Shown one piece after another: positions 26,772 to 36,786 of a DNA stretch of 44,688 nt. A model generated the notes under the pieces. The model did not search any database. It was given only the letters and a program-made list of their open reading frames with translations, and had not been told where the DNA came from. The position numbers were made by a program, and so were the translations under genes. Position 1 is the first letter of the stretch. Each line of letters starts with the position of its first letter. This stretch comes from Planctomycetaceae bacterium (GTDB lineage: Bacteria; Planctomycetota; Planctomycetia; Planctomycetales; Planctomycetaceae), in NCBI GenBank assembly GCA_028284485.1, contig JANQRQ010000319.1, forward strand, positions 1 to 44,688, written 5' to 3'.

Positions 26772-27731
26772 CTACGCCGAGCCGGTGAGCGCACGTTGGG
26801 CATTCTTATAGAGCACGTCGTCGAGCGCCTCCTGGTCGCTGATCATCCGTCGTAGGAATTCCTGCAACCGCGTGCTGTAGCACATCCCTTTGAAGTTTTC
26901 CCCCTTGCCATCTCGACAAGGACAATCGCAGCCGAATAGCAGCTGCTTGCGATTGCGTTCCAAGAATCCACCGGTGAAATCTTCATCGCGCGATAACGCG
27001 TTAAAGCCGCTGCCGGCCGACAGGTCGGCATACAGATTGGGGTATTCCCCCATCAACCGATCGAGCAGGCCGCCCGGTTTGACCGGACCTTTGGGATAGA
27101 GTGTGTCCGTTGGCGCAGGTACATCGGCACTGATATTGGCCCACCATGTTTGGGCATGCCCGATAATCCGCACGCGCTGGTAACGTTTGAGGTAGGTTTC
27201 CAAATGCTCGGCCAATCCCTGGTTGTATCCCTTGGCTCCGTCTTGGAAGTGAATCGTGATCGGCCAATTGAATTCGTCACACAGCGCGATCAACCCTTCG
27301 ATGCGCGAATCGTTCAGCGGGACATGTTCCTTTTGCTCGCCGACGCCACGGCAACCGAGAACTTGAAACGCGCGAACGCGGTCGAGGGCATCGGCCTGGC
27401 GGATGTCGGTCTGGCAAAAGGGGATCACGCGGTCCGCGTATTGCGTATAGCTGTGCAGCACCGTTTCTGTCGGCAACAGCACGCCTCCTTCGCCCGTTTC
27501 CAACGGAAGAATGAATGCCTGCGTCGTGCCGGTCGCATCCATGTGGCGAATCGTATCTTCGATCGACCGATCATAATGGTTGATGTGCAGGTGACAATCG
27601 ATGATCTGCTGCTCGTCGCCAGAAGAGTCGGCATTCCCCGAATCCTGAGCCGACAGTCCAGTCGACGCCCAACAAGCTGCCGCCGAAGCCGCCAGGAAAT
27701 CACGTCTAGAAAGGTTGGACTTGTGCGGCAT
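26772..27731 (-). CDS. Tat-exported amidohydrolase-family protein (ACMSD-like)
   Basis: A 319-residue metal-dependent hydrolase of the amidohydrolase 2 type. LSRRDFLAASAAACWA is a twin-arginine export signal (R9-R10). The first metal ligands are H47 and H49 in IIDCHLHIN. WPITIHFQDG and RIIGHAQTWWAN supply later histidines, and FGCDCPCRDG holds the final aspartate region. Related enzymes hydrolyse lactones or decarboxylate ring acids. The substrate here is unknown. CAGGAGT lies before the ATG. A 243-base gap separates it from the sulfatase upstream on the same strand. Confidence 0.88.
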   Translation of the reverse strand: MPHKSNLSRRDFLAASAAACWASTGLSAQDSGNADSSGDEQQIIDCHLHINHYDRSIEDTIRHMDATGTTQAFILPLETGEGGVLLPTETVLHSYTQYADRVIPFCQTDIRQADALDRVRAFQVLGCRGVGEQKEHVPLNDSRIEGLIALCDEFNWPITIHFQDGAKGYNQGLAEHLETYLKRYQRVRIIGHAQTWWANISADVPAPTDTLYPKGPVKPGGLLDRLMGEYPNLYADLSAGSGFNALSRDEDFTGGFLERNRKQLLFGCDCPCRDGKGENFKGMCYSTRLQEFLRRMISDQEALDDVLYKNAQRALTGSA

Positions 27732-27883
27732 GTTCTACTCCTGATTAATCGGACGGCATGATTGCGTTGAGGTCACCTGATTCAAGCCGAAGTTGATCCG
27801 ATGAACTCTTATTGCATTGCGAATAGATTTGAATCAAAACCTCCCAGGAGAGGTCCTGGCCTGCAACGAGCAAACGATACTGG

Positions 27884-27906
27884 CACTGCTAGACCAGCTA
27901 GCAGTG
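27884..27906. repeat. Perfect hairpin CACTGCTAG-5 nt-CTAGCAGTG
   Basis: A 9-bp perfect stem with loop ACCAG, flanked by GG and GC. It lies 69 bases past the sulfatase stop on the minus strand. It has no T-tract, so a rho-independent terminator role is doubtful. The rest of the 27732-27974 gap shows nothing recognisable. Confidence 0.7.
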
Positions 27907-27974
27907 GCACACTTGCGAATGATCAGTTTTTGATCGAGCGTCGCCCTCCCAATTGGTGTGCCGAGCCGAAGTAG

Positions 27975-29498
27975 CTAGTTGCGTGACGCACCGCCGAACT
28001 CTTGGCGCATCTTTTTGATGTTTTCCTGATCTTTGGTGCTTGGCTGGACGCCGCCGAAGTATTTTTCGCGAATCCACTCTGGCTGCCACCGGTCAGGCTT
28101 GCGCTCACGTCCGGACAAATCAACGACCTTGGGTTTAGGATTGGCTACGGTCAGCGGTTGGTCATCGCCCATTTCTTGCTGCCAGCTTTTGAGCATGGCC
28201 AATAGTCGATCTTTGTGCCCCGAATGCGCTGGGTCGTCGGCCAAGCTGTGCATTTCACTAGGGTCATTCTGCAGATCAAATAGTTGCATATGGTTGATTT
28301 CCGGATAGACGATCAACTTCCAGCGGTCATCCCGGACGGCGCGTTGGACGGTGCGGAACGGTAGATAAATCGCATCACGCACAGAAGACTTTCGACTACT
28401 CCAGATGTCGGCCAAGTTATGCCCTTCCAAAGCGCCCGGGCCTTCGATTCCGGTTAACGCACAAAGTGTCGGGTAAGCGTCAATCAAATAAGTGAACGCT
28501 GTCGATTCCTGGCTGGCCGGAATTCCCGGGCCGGCAAAAATGAGCGGGCATTTCATGCTGTGTTCGTAAACGCTTTGCTTGCCCAACAAGCCGTGACTCC
28601 CCATAGCCAATCCGTGGTCGGCAGCATACACCACAATCGTGTTGTCTGCGTGACCGGCCGAGTCGAGTGCAGCCAGAATCCGGCCAATCTGCTCGTCGAG
28701 ATGCGTGACCAAACCATAATACTCACACAGCTGATCGCTGATCATTTCCCGCGGTCGGGGCCAGGGACCCAGGTTTTCATCACGGCCGCCAACCATGTGA
28801 CCGTTATCAAACGGATGCTGCGGCAGAAAGTTTTCGGGCAGCGGCGGACGATTGCGGTAATACATTTCACGGTACGGAACCGGCGGATTCCGCGGATCGT
28901 GCGGTGCCGTAAACGCGGCGTAAGCAAAGAACGGCTGCTCGCCGTTGTGCGACTTCAAAAACTCGATCATAGCGTCGGCGAACAGCTGGCTGGAAAACCC
29001 ATCCTTGATCCGCTTGTTGCCCAACGTGCCGCCATCAATATCCTGCAACGGAACTTCGGTATGATCCGACATGCCTCCCATGTAGATGGCGCGACCCGAT
29101 TCAAAGCTGCGCAAAATCGAGTCCGCCCCGTTATGCCATTTTCCAGTGGCGAACGTGGTGTAGCCGTTCGCGCGGAACAGTTGCCCCATCGTCGTTTCGC
29201 CGTTCATTTGGTTGTTGGTGTGCAGCCAATGCTTACCAGTGTGCAGCATGGCACGACTGGGAACGCAGACGGCTCCGCTGTTGGACCCGTAGCAGTAATT
29301 CTGCCGAAAGCTGAATCCCCGTTGCACAAGCGCATCGAGGTTCGGCGTTTGAATCCGCGAATTGCCGTGTGCAGCAATCGTGTCGGCTCGCTGATCGTCG
29401 GCGAAGAGGAACAAAACATTCGGCCGATCCGCAGCGCGGGCTAACGAAGCGGCTGCGAATACAGCCAGACAAAACGTGACGAAACGTACTCGAAGCAT
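27975..29498 (-). CDS. Secreted sulfatase (iduronate/choline-sulfatase-like), formylglycine type
   Basis: A 507-residue exported sulfatase. The start is set by GAGGAAT upstream and by the signal peptide MLRVRFVTFCLAVFAAASLA, ending at ARAA. D34-D35 bind metal (LFLFADDQRAD), CVPSR at 78-82 is the formylglycine site, ATGKWHNG holds the lysine, and VYAADHGLAMGSHGLLGKQ completes the active site. This last block is closer to iduronate-2-sulfatase and choline-sulfatase relatives than to the two sulfatases at 10931-14152. The end, SLADDPAHSGH and beyond, is the usual family tail. It starts 62 bases past the stop of the second Gfo/Idh/MocA gene and may share its transcript. Confidence 0.92.
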   Translation of the reverse strand: MLRVRFVTFCLAVFAAASLARAADRPNVLFLFADDQRADTIAAHGNSRIQTPNLDALVQRGFSFRQNYCYGSNSGAVCVPSRAMLHTGKHWLHTNNQMNGETTMGQLFRANGYTTFATGKWHNGADSILRSFESGRAIYMGGMSDHTEVPLQDIDGGTLGNKRIKDGFSSQLFADAMIEFLKSHNGEQPFFAYAAFTAPHDPRNPPVPYREMYYRNRPPLPENFLPQHPFDNGHMVGGRDENLGPWPRPREMISDQLCEYYGLVTHLDEQIGRILAALDSAGHADNTIVVYAADHGLAMGSHGLLGKQSVYEHSMKCPLIFAGPGIPASQESTAFTYLIDAYPTLCALTGIEGPGALEGHNLADIWSSRKSSVRDAIYLPFRTVQRAVRDDRWKLIVYPEINHMQLFDLQNDPSEMHSLADDPAHSGHKDRLLAMLKSWQQEMGDDQPLTVANPKPKVVDLSGRERKPDRWQPEWIREKYFGGVQPSTKDQENIKKMRQEFGGASRN

Positions 29499-29559
29499 TC
29501 GTGATTCCTCTCGGTGAGATGTTGTCAATTCTCAGGGGTGTTCGATTGTTGTCGACCAC

Positions 29560-30918
29560 TCATATCAACTTCCAACCGGGGCGATAATCTCGACGGATAA
29601 ATGGGTCCGCCGTCGACGTGTTCTTCGCCTTCAGATTCTCCGGGTCCCATTCGAGTTTCATGCCGGCGCGGTAAGCGACGTTCCCCAGGTGGTTCGCTTC
29701 GGTGAGCCAACCGGCGTATTCGAAGTTGGAGAGTGTCGGCTCGCCGGTCTTGCAGGCATGAATCCAATCTTCATGTTGTCCCAAGGAGGGCGGAATGAAC
29801 GGATCGGGCCTGCGAAATCCTTCGAATTTGTTTTCGGGAAGCAGCACATGTTTGTGGTAGTCGGAAAGCACCATGCCGTCGTCGCCGACGAAAAGTGCAC
29901 CGTTGGTCCACTGCGGGATTTTTCCTTCGGTCCACAAGGCTGGCTTGTCGGTTCCCTGATACCAGTGGACGGTGACCGGGGGCAGATCGCCCCGTTGGCC
30001 GTATTCATACGTCACGTGCATAGAAGCGGGAGCAATCTCGGGATGGACCGGTGGACCTTCCGCTTCAACCGTAAGAGGTGCTTGAAGCTGCAATGCCCAG
30101 AACGCCAAATCGACCCGGTGGCTTCCCAGGTCGGACATCGTTCCGTTGCCGAAATCCCACCAGCGGTACCATTTCGGCCCGGGAAAGTAGACGTTGCTAA
30201 ACGGCCGCTCGGGAGCAGGGCCCAACCACAAATCCCAATCCAAACCGGCCGGGATCGGATCGGCCTCTTTCGGTCGATCCTGTACGAATAGAATATCCTT
30301 GGCAGCGGTTGCTTCCGCTTCCGAGGCATGCCAACCCCAGGCGCGCGACACCCAAACATGAGCTTCGCGCACGGGGCCGATCGAGCCGGATTGAATCAGT
30401 TCCACCACCCGGCGGTAGTTGTCGCCGGCGTGGATCTGAGTTCCCATTTGAGTGGCGACGCCCGCTTTGTCCGCCGCCTCGCGAATAACACGCGATTCCC
30501 AAATGTTGTACGTCAGCGGTTTTTCACAATAGACATGCTTGCCGAGTTGTAGGGCCGGCAAAGTGGCAAAGGCGTGTGTATGCTCGCAAGTACTGACGAC
30601 GACTGCATCGAAGTCGTTGGCATGTTCGTACAGTCGGCGAAAGTCGATGTACCGCTTCGCATTGGGATGACGTTCCGCCGCCCGGCCCAAATTGTTTTCG
30701 TTGACATCAACCAGTGCGACAATGTTTTCGGTTTCGACCGACTGCATATTGCGTCCGCCGCGACCGCCCGAACCGATGATGGCGATGTTCAGCTTTTCGT
30801 TCAGATTCTGGCCACGCAGAATCGCCGGGGCGGCAAAGGCAGCAGCACCGGCGACGGCCGACTGTTTCAGAAACGAACGGCGATTCATGTTTTGTTTCGA
30901 CGAATGGTTTCCGCGCAT
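29560..30918 (-). CDS. Tat-exported Gfo/Idh/MocA-family oxidoreductase, second copy
   Basis: A 452-residue paralogue of the protein at 18359. The ATG at 30918 has AGGAG eight bases before it; an upstream extension to 31017 lacks a ribosome site. R13-R14 in [19 protein letters not shown] form the Tat signal. The Rossmann motif is IIGSGGRGG near 48-54, the family lysine is in [11 protein letters not shown], and [13 protein letters not shown] carries the catalytic histidine. It probably acts on a sugar or glycan outside the cytoplasm. The sulfatase gene follows it on the same strand. Confidence 0.92.
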   Translation of the reverse strand: MRGNHSSKQNMNRRSFLKQSAVAGAAAFAAPAILRGQNLNEKLNIAIIGSGGRGGRNMQSVETENIVALVDVNENNLGRAAERHPNAKRYIDFRRLYEHANDFDAVVVSTCEHTHAFATLPALQLGKHVYCEKPLTYNIWESRVIREAADKAGVATQMGTQIHAGDNYRRVVELIQSGSIGPVREAHVWVSRAWGWHASEAEATAAKDILFVQDRPKEADPIPAGLDWDLWLGPAPERPFSNVYFPGPKWYRWWDFGNGTMSDLGSHRVDLAFWALQLQAPLTVEAEGPPVHPEIAPASMHVTYEYGQRGDLPPVTVHWYQGTDKPALWTEGKIPQWTNGALFVGDDGMVLSDYHKHVLLPENKFEGFRRPDPFIPPSLGQHEDWIHACKTGEPTLSNFEYAGWLTEANHLGNVAYRAGMKLEWDPENLKAKNTSTADPFIRRDYRPGWKLI

Positions 30919-31204
30919 GTTCGTTGCTCCTGAATGAGTCTTAGTCGAGAAGGTCGACGTCCATCGGACTTCACGCCCCAGCTTACACAATTGAGTGGTG
31001 TTTCGCACGAAGTTCATGACGCTCCGGCAAATCGAAGTGGAGATTCAACCCGGCAATCACCGAACTGCCGAAACGAGGTTCGAATTCGCAACGGGCATTC
31101 ACAACCAGTAGAATCGCAATTGGCATTTGCGGCCTCTGCAACCGCCGCCGAATCGACATCGAAACAACCGATGGCTCGCTCAAACATGTTCCAGCCCCCT
31201 TGAG

Positions 31205-32878
31205 ATGAATCACGCCATGATGACCACCCGACGCATCCTCTTTCTGCTCGTTGTTCTGCTCATAGCTGTGTGCCCCTGCGCCGCAGCCGAATTCCAAGGC
31301 ACGATTGTCGATGCCGACACGAGAAAGCCGATCCCAGCCCGGGTTTACATCGAGGACGCAAACGGCGAATGGCTGTTTGTCGAGTCCGCCGCCGCCAATG
31401 GCTCGGCACTTCCCTACCGCGAAGAGTGGGTTCCCATGGAGCAGGCGGTCGAACGGCACACGACCGTTTCGGCTCATCCGTTCCGCATTGATCTCCCGCC
31501 GGGTCGATACGAAGTAACCATTGAGCGGGGGAAGGAATACTTCCCACTAAAAGAAGAGCTCGTTATCGACAGCAATCCGCAGCAGCGAACATTTGCCCTC
31601 AAGCGTTTTGCCAATCTGGCAGCACGCGGTTGGTATTCGGGCGAAACGCACGTGCATCGACGAATTCAGGAACTCCCGAATGTGATGCTGGCGGAAGATT
31701 TAAACGTCGCCTTCCCGGTGACGTTTTGGACAACCGACGCGTTTACCGCTCCTCATTTGAAGCCGTCGACATTGCGGCGACAGGGCCCGTCGCCATTCGG
31801 CCCGCGAATTGATCATGGGACAGACGTGATTGCCGTCGACGAAACGCACATCATGTTTCCGCGCAACACCGAGTACGAAATCTTTTCGATCGATGGACAG
31901 CGCCACGTGCAGGGAGCGGTCTTTATTCTGAATCACAAAACCGCGTATGAGACCGGAATGCCGCCGGTCGCTCCGATTGCCAATCATGCGCATGCCGAGG
32001 GGGCCTTACTCGATTTGGACAAACATAGTTGGCCCTGGTCGATGATGGTCGTGCCGATTGCCAAAGTCGATCTGTACGAATTGTCGAACAACAGCGTATG
32101 GCGGACGAACTTCGGATTTCGGAAGTCGGCCAGCTTCGTTCCGAAGTACATGAATGTCGAAGCGGACGAGCGGGGGATGACCGAACGGGGTTGGCTCGAC
32201 TACGGTTTCGAAAACTACTACACGCTGCTCAATTGTGGCTTTCGCATGCAACCGACAGCGGGGACCGCGTCTGGTGTACATCCCGTGCCGCTCGGCTACA
32301 GCCGCGTTTATGTGCACACAGGAGACGCATTCAGTGCCGACGCGTGGCTGGACGGCCTTAAGAACGGCCGCAGCTTTGTGACGACCGGTCCGATGTTGTT
32401 GGGAACGGTCAATGAGAAACTACCGGGAGAAGTTTTTACGCATAAAGAGAAAGGCGACCACCGTTTTCGGCTGCGTATCGAATCGCTTAGCGAGCAGCCG
32501 ATCGATCGCATCGAAATCATTGTTAACGGAAAGTTGCGGCGAGCCTTGCATCCCAAAAATCGATACTCACAGACCGAAGCGGGCGGCTTTGCGGTCGTCT
32601 GGAATATTGAAATCCCAATCAACGAATCGTCCTGGATTGCGGTGCGCAGTTTTCAGATTGGCGAAGATAACCGTACGCGGTTCGCGCACACCGCTCCCTG
32701 GCATATCGATGTGGCGGGCGAGCCTGTCCGCCCCAGGCGTGAGGAAACCGACTATCTCACCGGGCGGATGGAAGAAGAGATCACGCGGAATAAGGACATC
32801 CTGCCCGACGCAGCGCTGCAGGAGTTTCGTGATGCGCTCGCGATTTATCAAAAAATTGCCGAACGGGCGGTGGATTGA
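31205..32878 (+). CDS. Secreted CehA/McbA-family metallohydrolase
   Basis: An exported protein of 557 residues from the ATG at 31205; ATGs at 31217 and 31220 are alternatives, and no strong ribosome site decides. The signal peptide is RRILFLLVVLLIAVCPCAAA. Residues about 30-120 form a carboxypeptidase-regulatory-like domain (FQGTIVDADTRKPIPARVYIED). The hydrolase part begins with WYSGETHVHRRIQEL, the metal-binding pair seen in PHP and CehA proteins, and later has PIANHAHAEGALLDLDKHSWPW. CehA-type enzymes hydrolyse carbamates or phosphoesters; the natural substrate here is unknown. Palindrome copy C lies 29 bases past the stop. Confidence 0.85.
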   Translation: MNHAMMTTRRILFLLVVLLIAVCPCAAAEFQGTIVDADTRKPIPARVYIEDANGEWLFVESAAANGSALPYREEWVPMEQAVERHTTVSAHPFRIDLPPGRYEVTIERGKEYFPLKEELVIDSNPQQRTFALKRFANLAARGWYSGETHVHRRIQELPNVMLAEDLNVAFPVTFWTTDAFTAPHLKPSTLRRQGPSPFGPRIDHGTDVIAVDETHIMFPRNTEYEIFSIDGQRHVQGAVFILNHKTAYETGMPPVAPIANHAHAEGALLDLDKHSWPWSMMVVPIAKVDLYELSNNSVWRTNFGFRKSASFVPKYMNVEADERGMTERGWLDYGFENYYTLLNCGFRMQPTAGTASGVHPVPLGYSRVYVHTGDAFSADAWLDGLKNGRSFVTTGPMLLGTVNEKLPGEVFTHKEKGDHRFRLRIESLSEQPIDRIEIIVNGKLRRALHPKNRYSQTEAGGFAVVWNIEIPINESSWIAVRSFQIGEDNRTRFAHTAPWHIDVAGEPVRPRREETDYLTGRMEEEITRNKDILPDAALQEFRDALAIYQKIAERAVD

Positions 32879-32907
32879 ATAAAGAGGGAATTCAGTTGGG
32901 CAGAACA

Positions 32908-32992
32908 AAAAAGGGGACATTCAACTTTTCGGCAAGTCCGTTGAAATCCATTGTTTCTGCCTGAGAGGGGAAAAGTAGAATGTCCCCTTTTT
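32908..32992 (+). repeat. Dispersed imperfect palindrome, copy C
   Basis: Same arms, mismatch and orientation as copy A. The stem extends inward as AACTTTTC/GAAAAGT. It fills the gap between two convergent genes, 29 bases from one stop and 35 from the other, and its A and T tracts suit a two-way terminator. Confidence 0.82.
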
Positions 32993-33027
32993 GACGCCGG
33001 CCACCCTGACAGCGCCAGTCTAGTTGC

Positions 33028-33459
33028 TTAGTCGTTCTCGCCTTGGTTAAATTGCAAAACACTCAAAACGATTGATAACACGAGCGGCAGAATTGTTGTC
33101 CCAATGTAGAATGCGGCAGAGCCCGCACACTCGATCCATTTCAGCGATGGGCAACAGTGCAATCCAATCACCCCCATTGCCTGCGTCGCGACGCCGGCAA
33201 ACAGCCCTATTCCTACCACGAAAGTCCAGTGTCGAGCCGTTGGAGCACATGCTAGACACAAATGGCACAGCGAGATCGACGCGAAAAACATCCAGGCGAC
33301 CGACACGTCGCCTTCCGTATAGAATTGACAAATGCCGGCGGTCACAACTCCGAAACACGCGACTGGAATCACGGCGAAAAGCGTTGCAAGCCACACGCGA
33401 TGCGCAAAAGACATCGAAAACGGGGCCATTTTTGCTGTTTCACTGTCTGATGCGCGCAA
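33028..33459 (-). CDS. Cys-rich four-helix membrane protein, function unknown
   Basis: A 143-residue integral membrane protein. The TTG start has GGGAG nine bases before it; an ATG ten codons later has no such site. Four hydrophobic segments are visible at about 20-45, 53-70, 80-100 and 113-135. Eight cysteines include CHLCLAC in the second helix and HCCPSLKWIEC between helices three and four. This pattern could bind metal or make disulfides, as in DsbB or VKOR-like proteins, but no family is recognised. The gene begins 15 bases after the stop of the PVC-type heme gene, so it is the second gene of that operon. Confidence 0.7.
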   Translation of the reverse strand: MRASDSETAKMAPFSMSFAHRVWLATLFAVIPVACFGVVTAGICQFYTEGDVSVAWMFFASISLCHLCLACAPTARHWTFVVGIGLFAGVATQAMGVIGLHCCPSLKWIECAGSAAFYIGTTILPLVLSIVLSVLQFNQGEND

Positions 33460-33474
33460 GTCGAACTGCTCCCA

Positions 33475-36363
33475 TCACGGTCCAGCCATCAAAAACTCGG
33501 CCAGGTCGGCGAGTTGTTGGGCTTCCAATTCGCGGACAGTGTCTTCCGGCATCAGCGAGATCTTCTGCTGCACCTGCTCGTCGATCGAATCGAGGGGAAT
33601 TGTGTGCGTTTTCCCGTTGGCATCTTTGAGAATCAGCGGATCGGCATCGCCAAGCAACAGTCCGGTGAACAACCTTCCGTCGAGCGTGGCGATCACATGC
33701 GACTCATAACCAACGAGTATGGCAGCACTTGGATTGACGATCGAATCGAGCAGACGCTGCCGATCAAACTTGGTGGCGATGCGGGTCAGTTCCGGTCCCA
33801 CGTCGCCCCCTTTCTCGCCAAACTTGTGACATTTGCCGCACGCGATCTTCTCGCCGAAGAATAATTCACGACCGCGAGCGACATCGCCCGGCAAACGGGC
33901 CAATTCTTTGAGCGGCGGCAGCGTAACCTGCTTCGCTCCGGGGCGCGTGAAGAACTGACTCGCCATCGTGCGCACAGAGAAATCGGGATTACGGAAGATA
34001 TGCTCCGCGACCGTGGGCAACAGAGAATCCGGAATCTCGCGGCGAGCCGTCATGTGTAGCAACATGGCGCCGCCTTCGGCTGATTGCGCCATCTCACCGA
34101 TAATCTGTCGTTTCTGGTCTTCGCTGACCTGGTCATCCTGAAGATCGCGGCGACCACGGTTCGATGCTTTGGAAACAGCTTGTAGCGTGTTGGTTGGCAG
34201 TTCCTTGAGCCGATCGCCCAGATTGAAGGCTTTCCAATCGTTAGTGCGACGATGTCGGATCCACCAACCGGCATATTCGCGCAGTGGTGACTCGATCTTT
34301 TCGTCCAGCGCGATGTCCAACAGGGCATGCGCGGCATCGATGTTGTGAATAAACGCCAACGCGTCAATCGCTTGACGACGAACCGGCAACGGAAGTTGGT
34401 CCGCCAGCGCCCGCTGCGAAAAAGCGGCGATTGTTTCGGGCGGGTGAAACCGCCAGGCCAGCATCGAGAACGCGTCGCTCCATTCGAGCGGTTCAGCCCC
34501 AAACCTTTCTTCGGTTAGGGCGAAAACATGACCCCTTCGGCCCCGGGCTGCCTGCGCGAATGCTTCCAAGTACCATTTGTCTGCTCCGTCGAAACCGTCG
34601 AAGAGTTGCAGGAAAACCTTGTCGGGCACATCGGCGACCTCTTTCAGGGCCAGCGCAGCTTCCCGGCGAACCGCGGGGGATTCATCACCGGCCAGTCGAA
34701 TGGCATGTTCCCGAAGTTTGTAATTCTGGGCACGCATCGCGCGTAATGCCGTGATACGCATGTTCGGATCGTCATCCGCCAAGCAGGACTGTGCAATATC
34801 TAAGCCGGAGGGACCAAGTAGTGGCAGCAACCACACGGCGCGAGCCCGCAGAAACTGATCCGACGAATCGATTAGCTCACTAACCGGGCCGACGGCTGAC
34901 TCGCCTCGTTTTTTCAACGCCTCGAAACCGGAATTCCGAACATGGACTGCCGGGCTGCTGAGCGCCGCGACTTGACCGTCGAGGGTTGTCATATCGATTG
35001 TTGGTGACTTGGGTACAAAGCCGCGCGGCGCGATGCGGTAGATGGTACCGGTCGCTTTGGAATCCTCCTGCCGATGACCGCCGACGAACGGGTCGAACCA
35101 ATCGGCGACGTACAGCACTCCATCGGTGCCAACCGCGATGTCGGCCGGACGAAACCAGCGACTGAAATCCTCCACCTCACCCACCGGCTGCGATTTCGCC
35201 GACAAAAAGGTGAACTGGGCTAACTCGAATCCGGCACCTTGCGGTTTTGGAAAATATCCCCACACCGAATTGCGGCCCGCATCGCAACTGAGCAACATAC
35301 CCCGGTAATCGTCACCCAGTGCGCCATTCTCGTAGTAACAAATTCCCGTCGGCGCGCCGCTACCGTACACGTCGCCGGCTGGCAAGCTTCCTGGGTTATC
35401 TTGTCGCCAATGCGCGTTTTGGACCGATTGCCCGGGGCGCTGGTCGGCTTTCCAGGTCCGCGTCCCGTCATTCGAGGCAAAGCCGAGGTTGCCCCCTTCC
35501 ATTAGCCAGGTTGTGCGGCAACTGATGGTGTCGTCGTTGTCGTTCTGCCAGACATTACCGAACGAGTCGAGGCACAGCTCGTAAGGATTGCGAAAGTTGT
35601 GACCGATGACTCGCATCCCCGTACCGTCCGGGTTGATGCGGACGGCGACTCCGCCGACGTAGACTTGGCCATCGTCGCTGACTAGTCCGGCTTTGTTATT
35701 TGAGTTGGAAGGACTTCCGCCGCGATAGCTACTGCCGGCGCGCATCGTCCAACCGTCGCTCGCTTTCACGATATGTGGCCCGGTATTGCCGGTATCGAAG
35801 TAATATCGTCCATCGGGGCCGGCGACGAGCGTATGCAAACTGTGATCGTGATCCTGTCCGCCGAAACCAGTCAGGAACAGTTCCTTGCTGTCGGGTCGGT
35901 CGTCGCCGTCATCGTCGGTGTAGACCAGCAAATGGGGCGAGCAGGAAACGAACACTTTGTTGCCAATCACCGACAGGCCCATCGGGGCCACCAAGTCGGT
36001 ATCCTCGACAAAGACTCTTGACGAGTCGGCAACGCCGTCGTGGTCGGTATCTTCGAGAATCATGATGCGGTCGCCGCCGGCATGATGCAGATAATCGTCG
36101 TCGGTCGGCTGATTGTTGCGGAAGACGCGGTAGTTGACAGCTTGCGCGACCCAAATTCGCCCCCGCACATCGACATCGATATTCGTGGGATTGAATAACA
36201 GTGGTGACTGCGCCCAAACCGTGACCTCAAACCCATCGGGAACATTGAACCGCTCGGTCACATCGAGCGGCTCGGCGGCATACGTCGCGCCGCACTCACA
36301 GAGAATCGAGACAGTTCCGAGAAGGGCGAACCACCCAAAACTGTGGTTGCGTCGCTGGTTCAT
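33475..36363 (-). CDS. PVC-type heme-binding protein: propeller, HEAT-like repeats, cytochrome c
   Basis: A 962-residue exported protein. The ATG at 36363 is preferred (seven codons inside the longest frame, with GCGAGGG before it), followed by a hydrophobic signal with a cysteine-bearing end (LLGTVSILCECGATYAAEP). Residues about 25-430 form the planctomycete membrane-bound dehydrogenase propeller (VPDGFEVTVWAQSPLLFNPTNID). About 450-760 hold HEAT-like helical repeats (ALRAMRAQNYKLREHAIRLAG). The C-terminal heme domain has CGKCH at about 842-846 and a late methionine in ISLMPED. It probably oxidises an unknown organic substrate. It is followed at 15 bases by the Cys-rich membrane protein. Confidence 0.9.
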   Translation of the reverse strand: MNQRRNHSFGWFALLGTVSILCECGATYAAEPLDVTERFNVPDGFEVTVWAQSPLLFNPTNIDVDVRGRIWVAQAVNYRVFRNNQPTDDDYLHHAGGDRIMILEDTDHDGVADSSRVFVEDTDLVAPMGLSVIGNKVFVSCSPHLLVYTDDDGDDRPDSKELFLTGFGGQDHDHSLHTLVAGPDGRYYFDTGNTGPHIVKASDGWTMRAGSSYRGGSPSNSNNKAGLVSDDGQVYVGGVAVRINPDGTGMRVIGHNFRNPYELCLDSFGNVWQNDNDDTISCRTTWLMEGGNLGFASNDGTRTWKADQRPGQSVQNAHWRQDNPGSLPAGDVYGSGAPTGICYYENGALGDDYRGMLLSCDAGRNSVWGYFPKPQGAGFELAQFTFLSAKSQPVGEVEDFSRWFRPADIAVGTDGVLYVADWFDPFVGGHRQEDSKATGTIYRIAPRGFVPKSPTIDMTTLDGQVAALSSPAVHVRNSGFEALKKRGESAVGPVSELIDSSDQFLRARAVWLLPLLGPSGLDIAQSCLADDDPNMRITALRAMRAQNYKLREHAIRLAGDESPAVRREAALALKEVADVPDKVFLQLFDGFDGADKWYLEAFAQAARGRRGHVFALTEERFGAEPLEWSDAFSMLAWRFHPPETIAAFSQRALADQLPLPVRRQAIDALAFIHNIDAAHALLDIALDEKIESPLREYAGWWIRHRRTNDWKAFNLGDRLKELPTNTLQAVSKASNRGRRDLQDDQVSEDQKRQIIGEMAQSAEGGAMLLHMTARREIPDSLLPTVAEHIFRNPDFSVRTMASQFFTRPGAKQVTLPPLKELARLPGDVARGRELFFGEKIACGKCHKFGEKGGDVGPELTRIATKFDRQRLLDSIVNPSAAILVGYESHVIATLDGRLFTGLLLGDADPLILKDANGKTHTIPLDSIDEQVQQKISLMPEDTVRELEAQQLADLAEFLMAGP

Positions 36364-36786
36364 TCGTTTATGCCCTCGCAGCACTAAGGGATGCGTTGCC
36401 TGTCATTATGAAGCGTCCTTTCTATGTGTACCTGCTCCACCGGCCGCTCACCACAGCTAGGTCGCTGGAATCGGCTCGATCGCGATGAATTTGTGCTGGA
36501 GAGCCCTCGCCGCGATGAGCCGCAATATCCCAAGATGGTTTTGCGCTGCTGCCTCATAAGGATGCTGAAAAACCAGGATTTTTGCGGATAAATGGGCCAG
36601 TTTTGATTCGTATTGCGGCAAATTTCCGGCACCGATATGCTTTCGCCGCGCGATTTTGTCGATGGAGGTTTTGCCTCGATGCATCGCGGCATTTTTTCGG
36701 CGAACTGACATTGGATTGTGAGCGTCGGCAAGATTGGGAATGAAGTTCGTCGATCGCGAGAGAGCGGCAATAAGGATTATTCGACT
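36364..36786. other. Divergent intergenic region
   Basis: About 420 bases holding promoters for the PVC-type heme gene and the flippase fusion. A minus-strand frame crossing it is not supported by any ribosome site or family resemblance. No repeat of the families listed here was seen. Confidence 0.5.
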
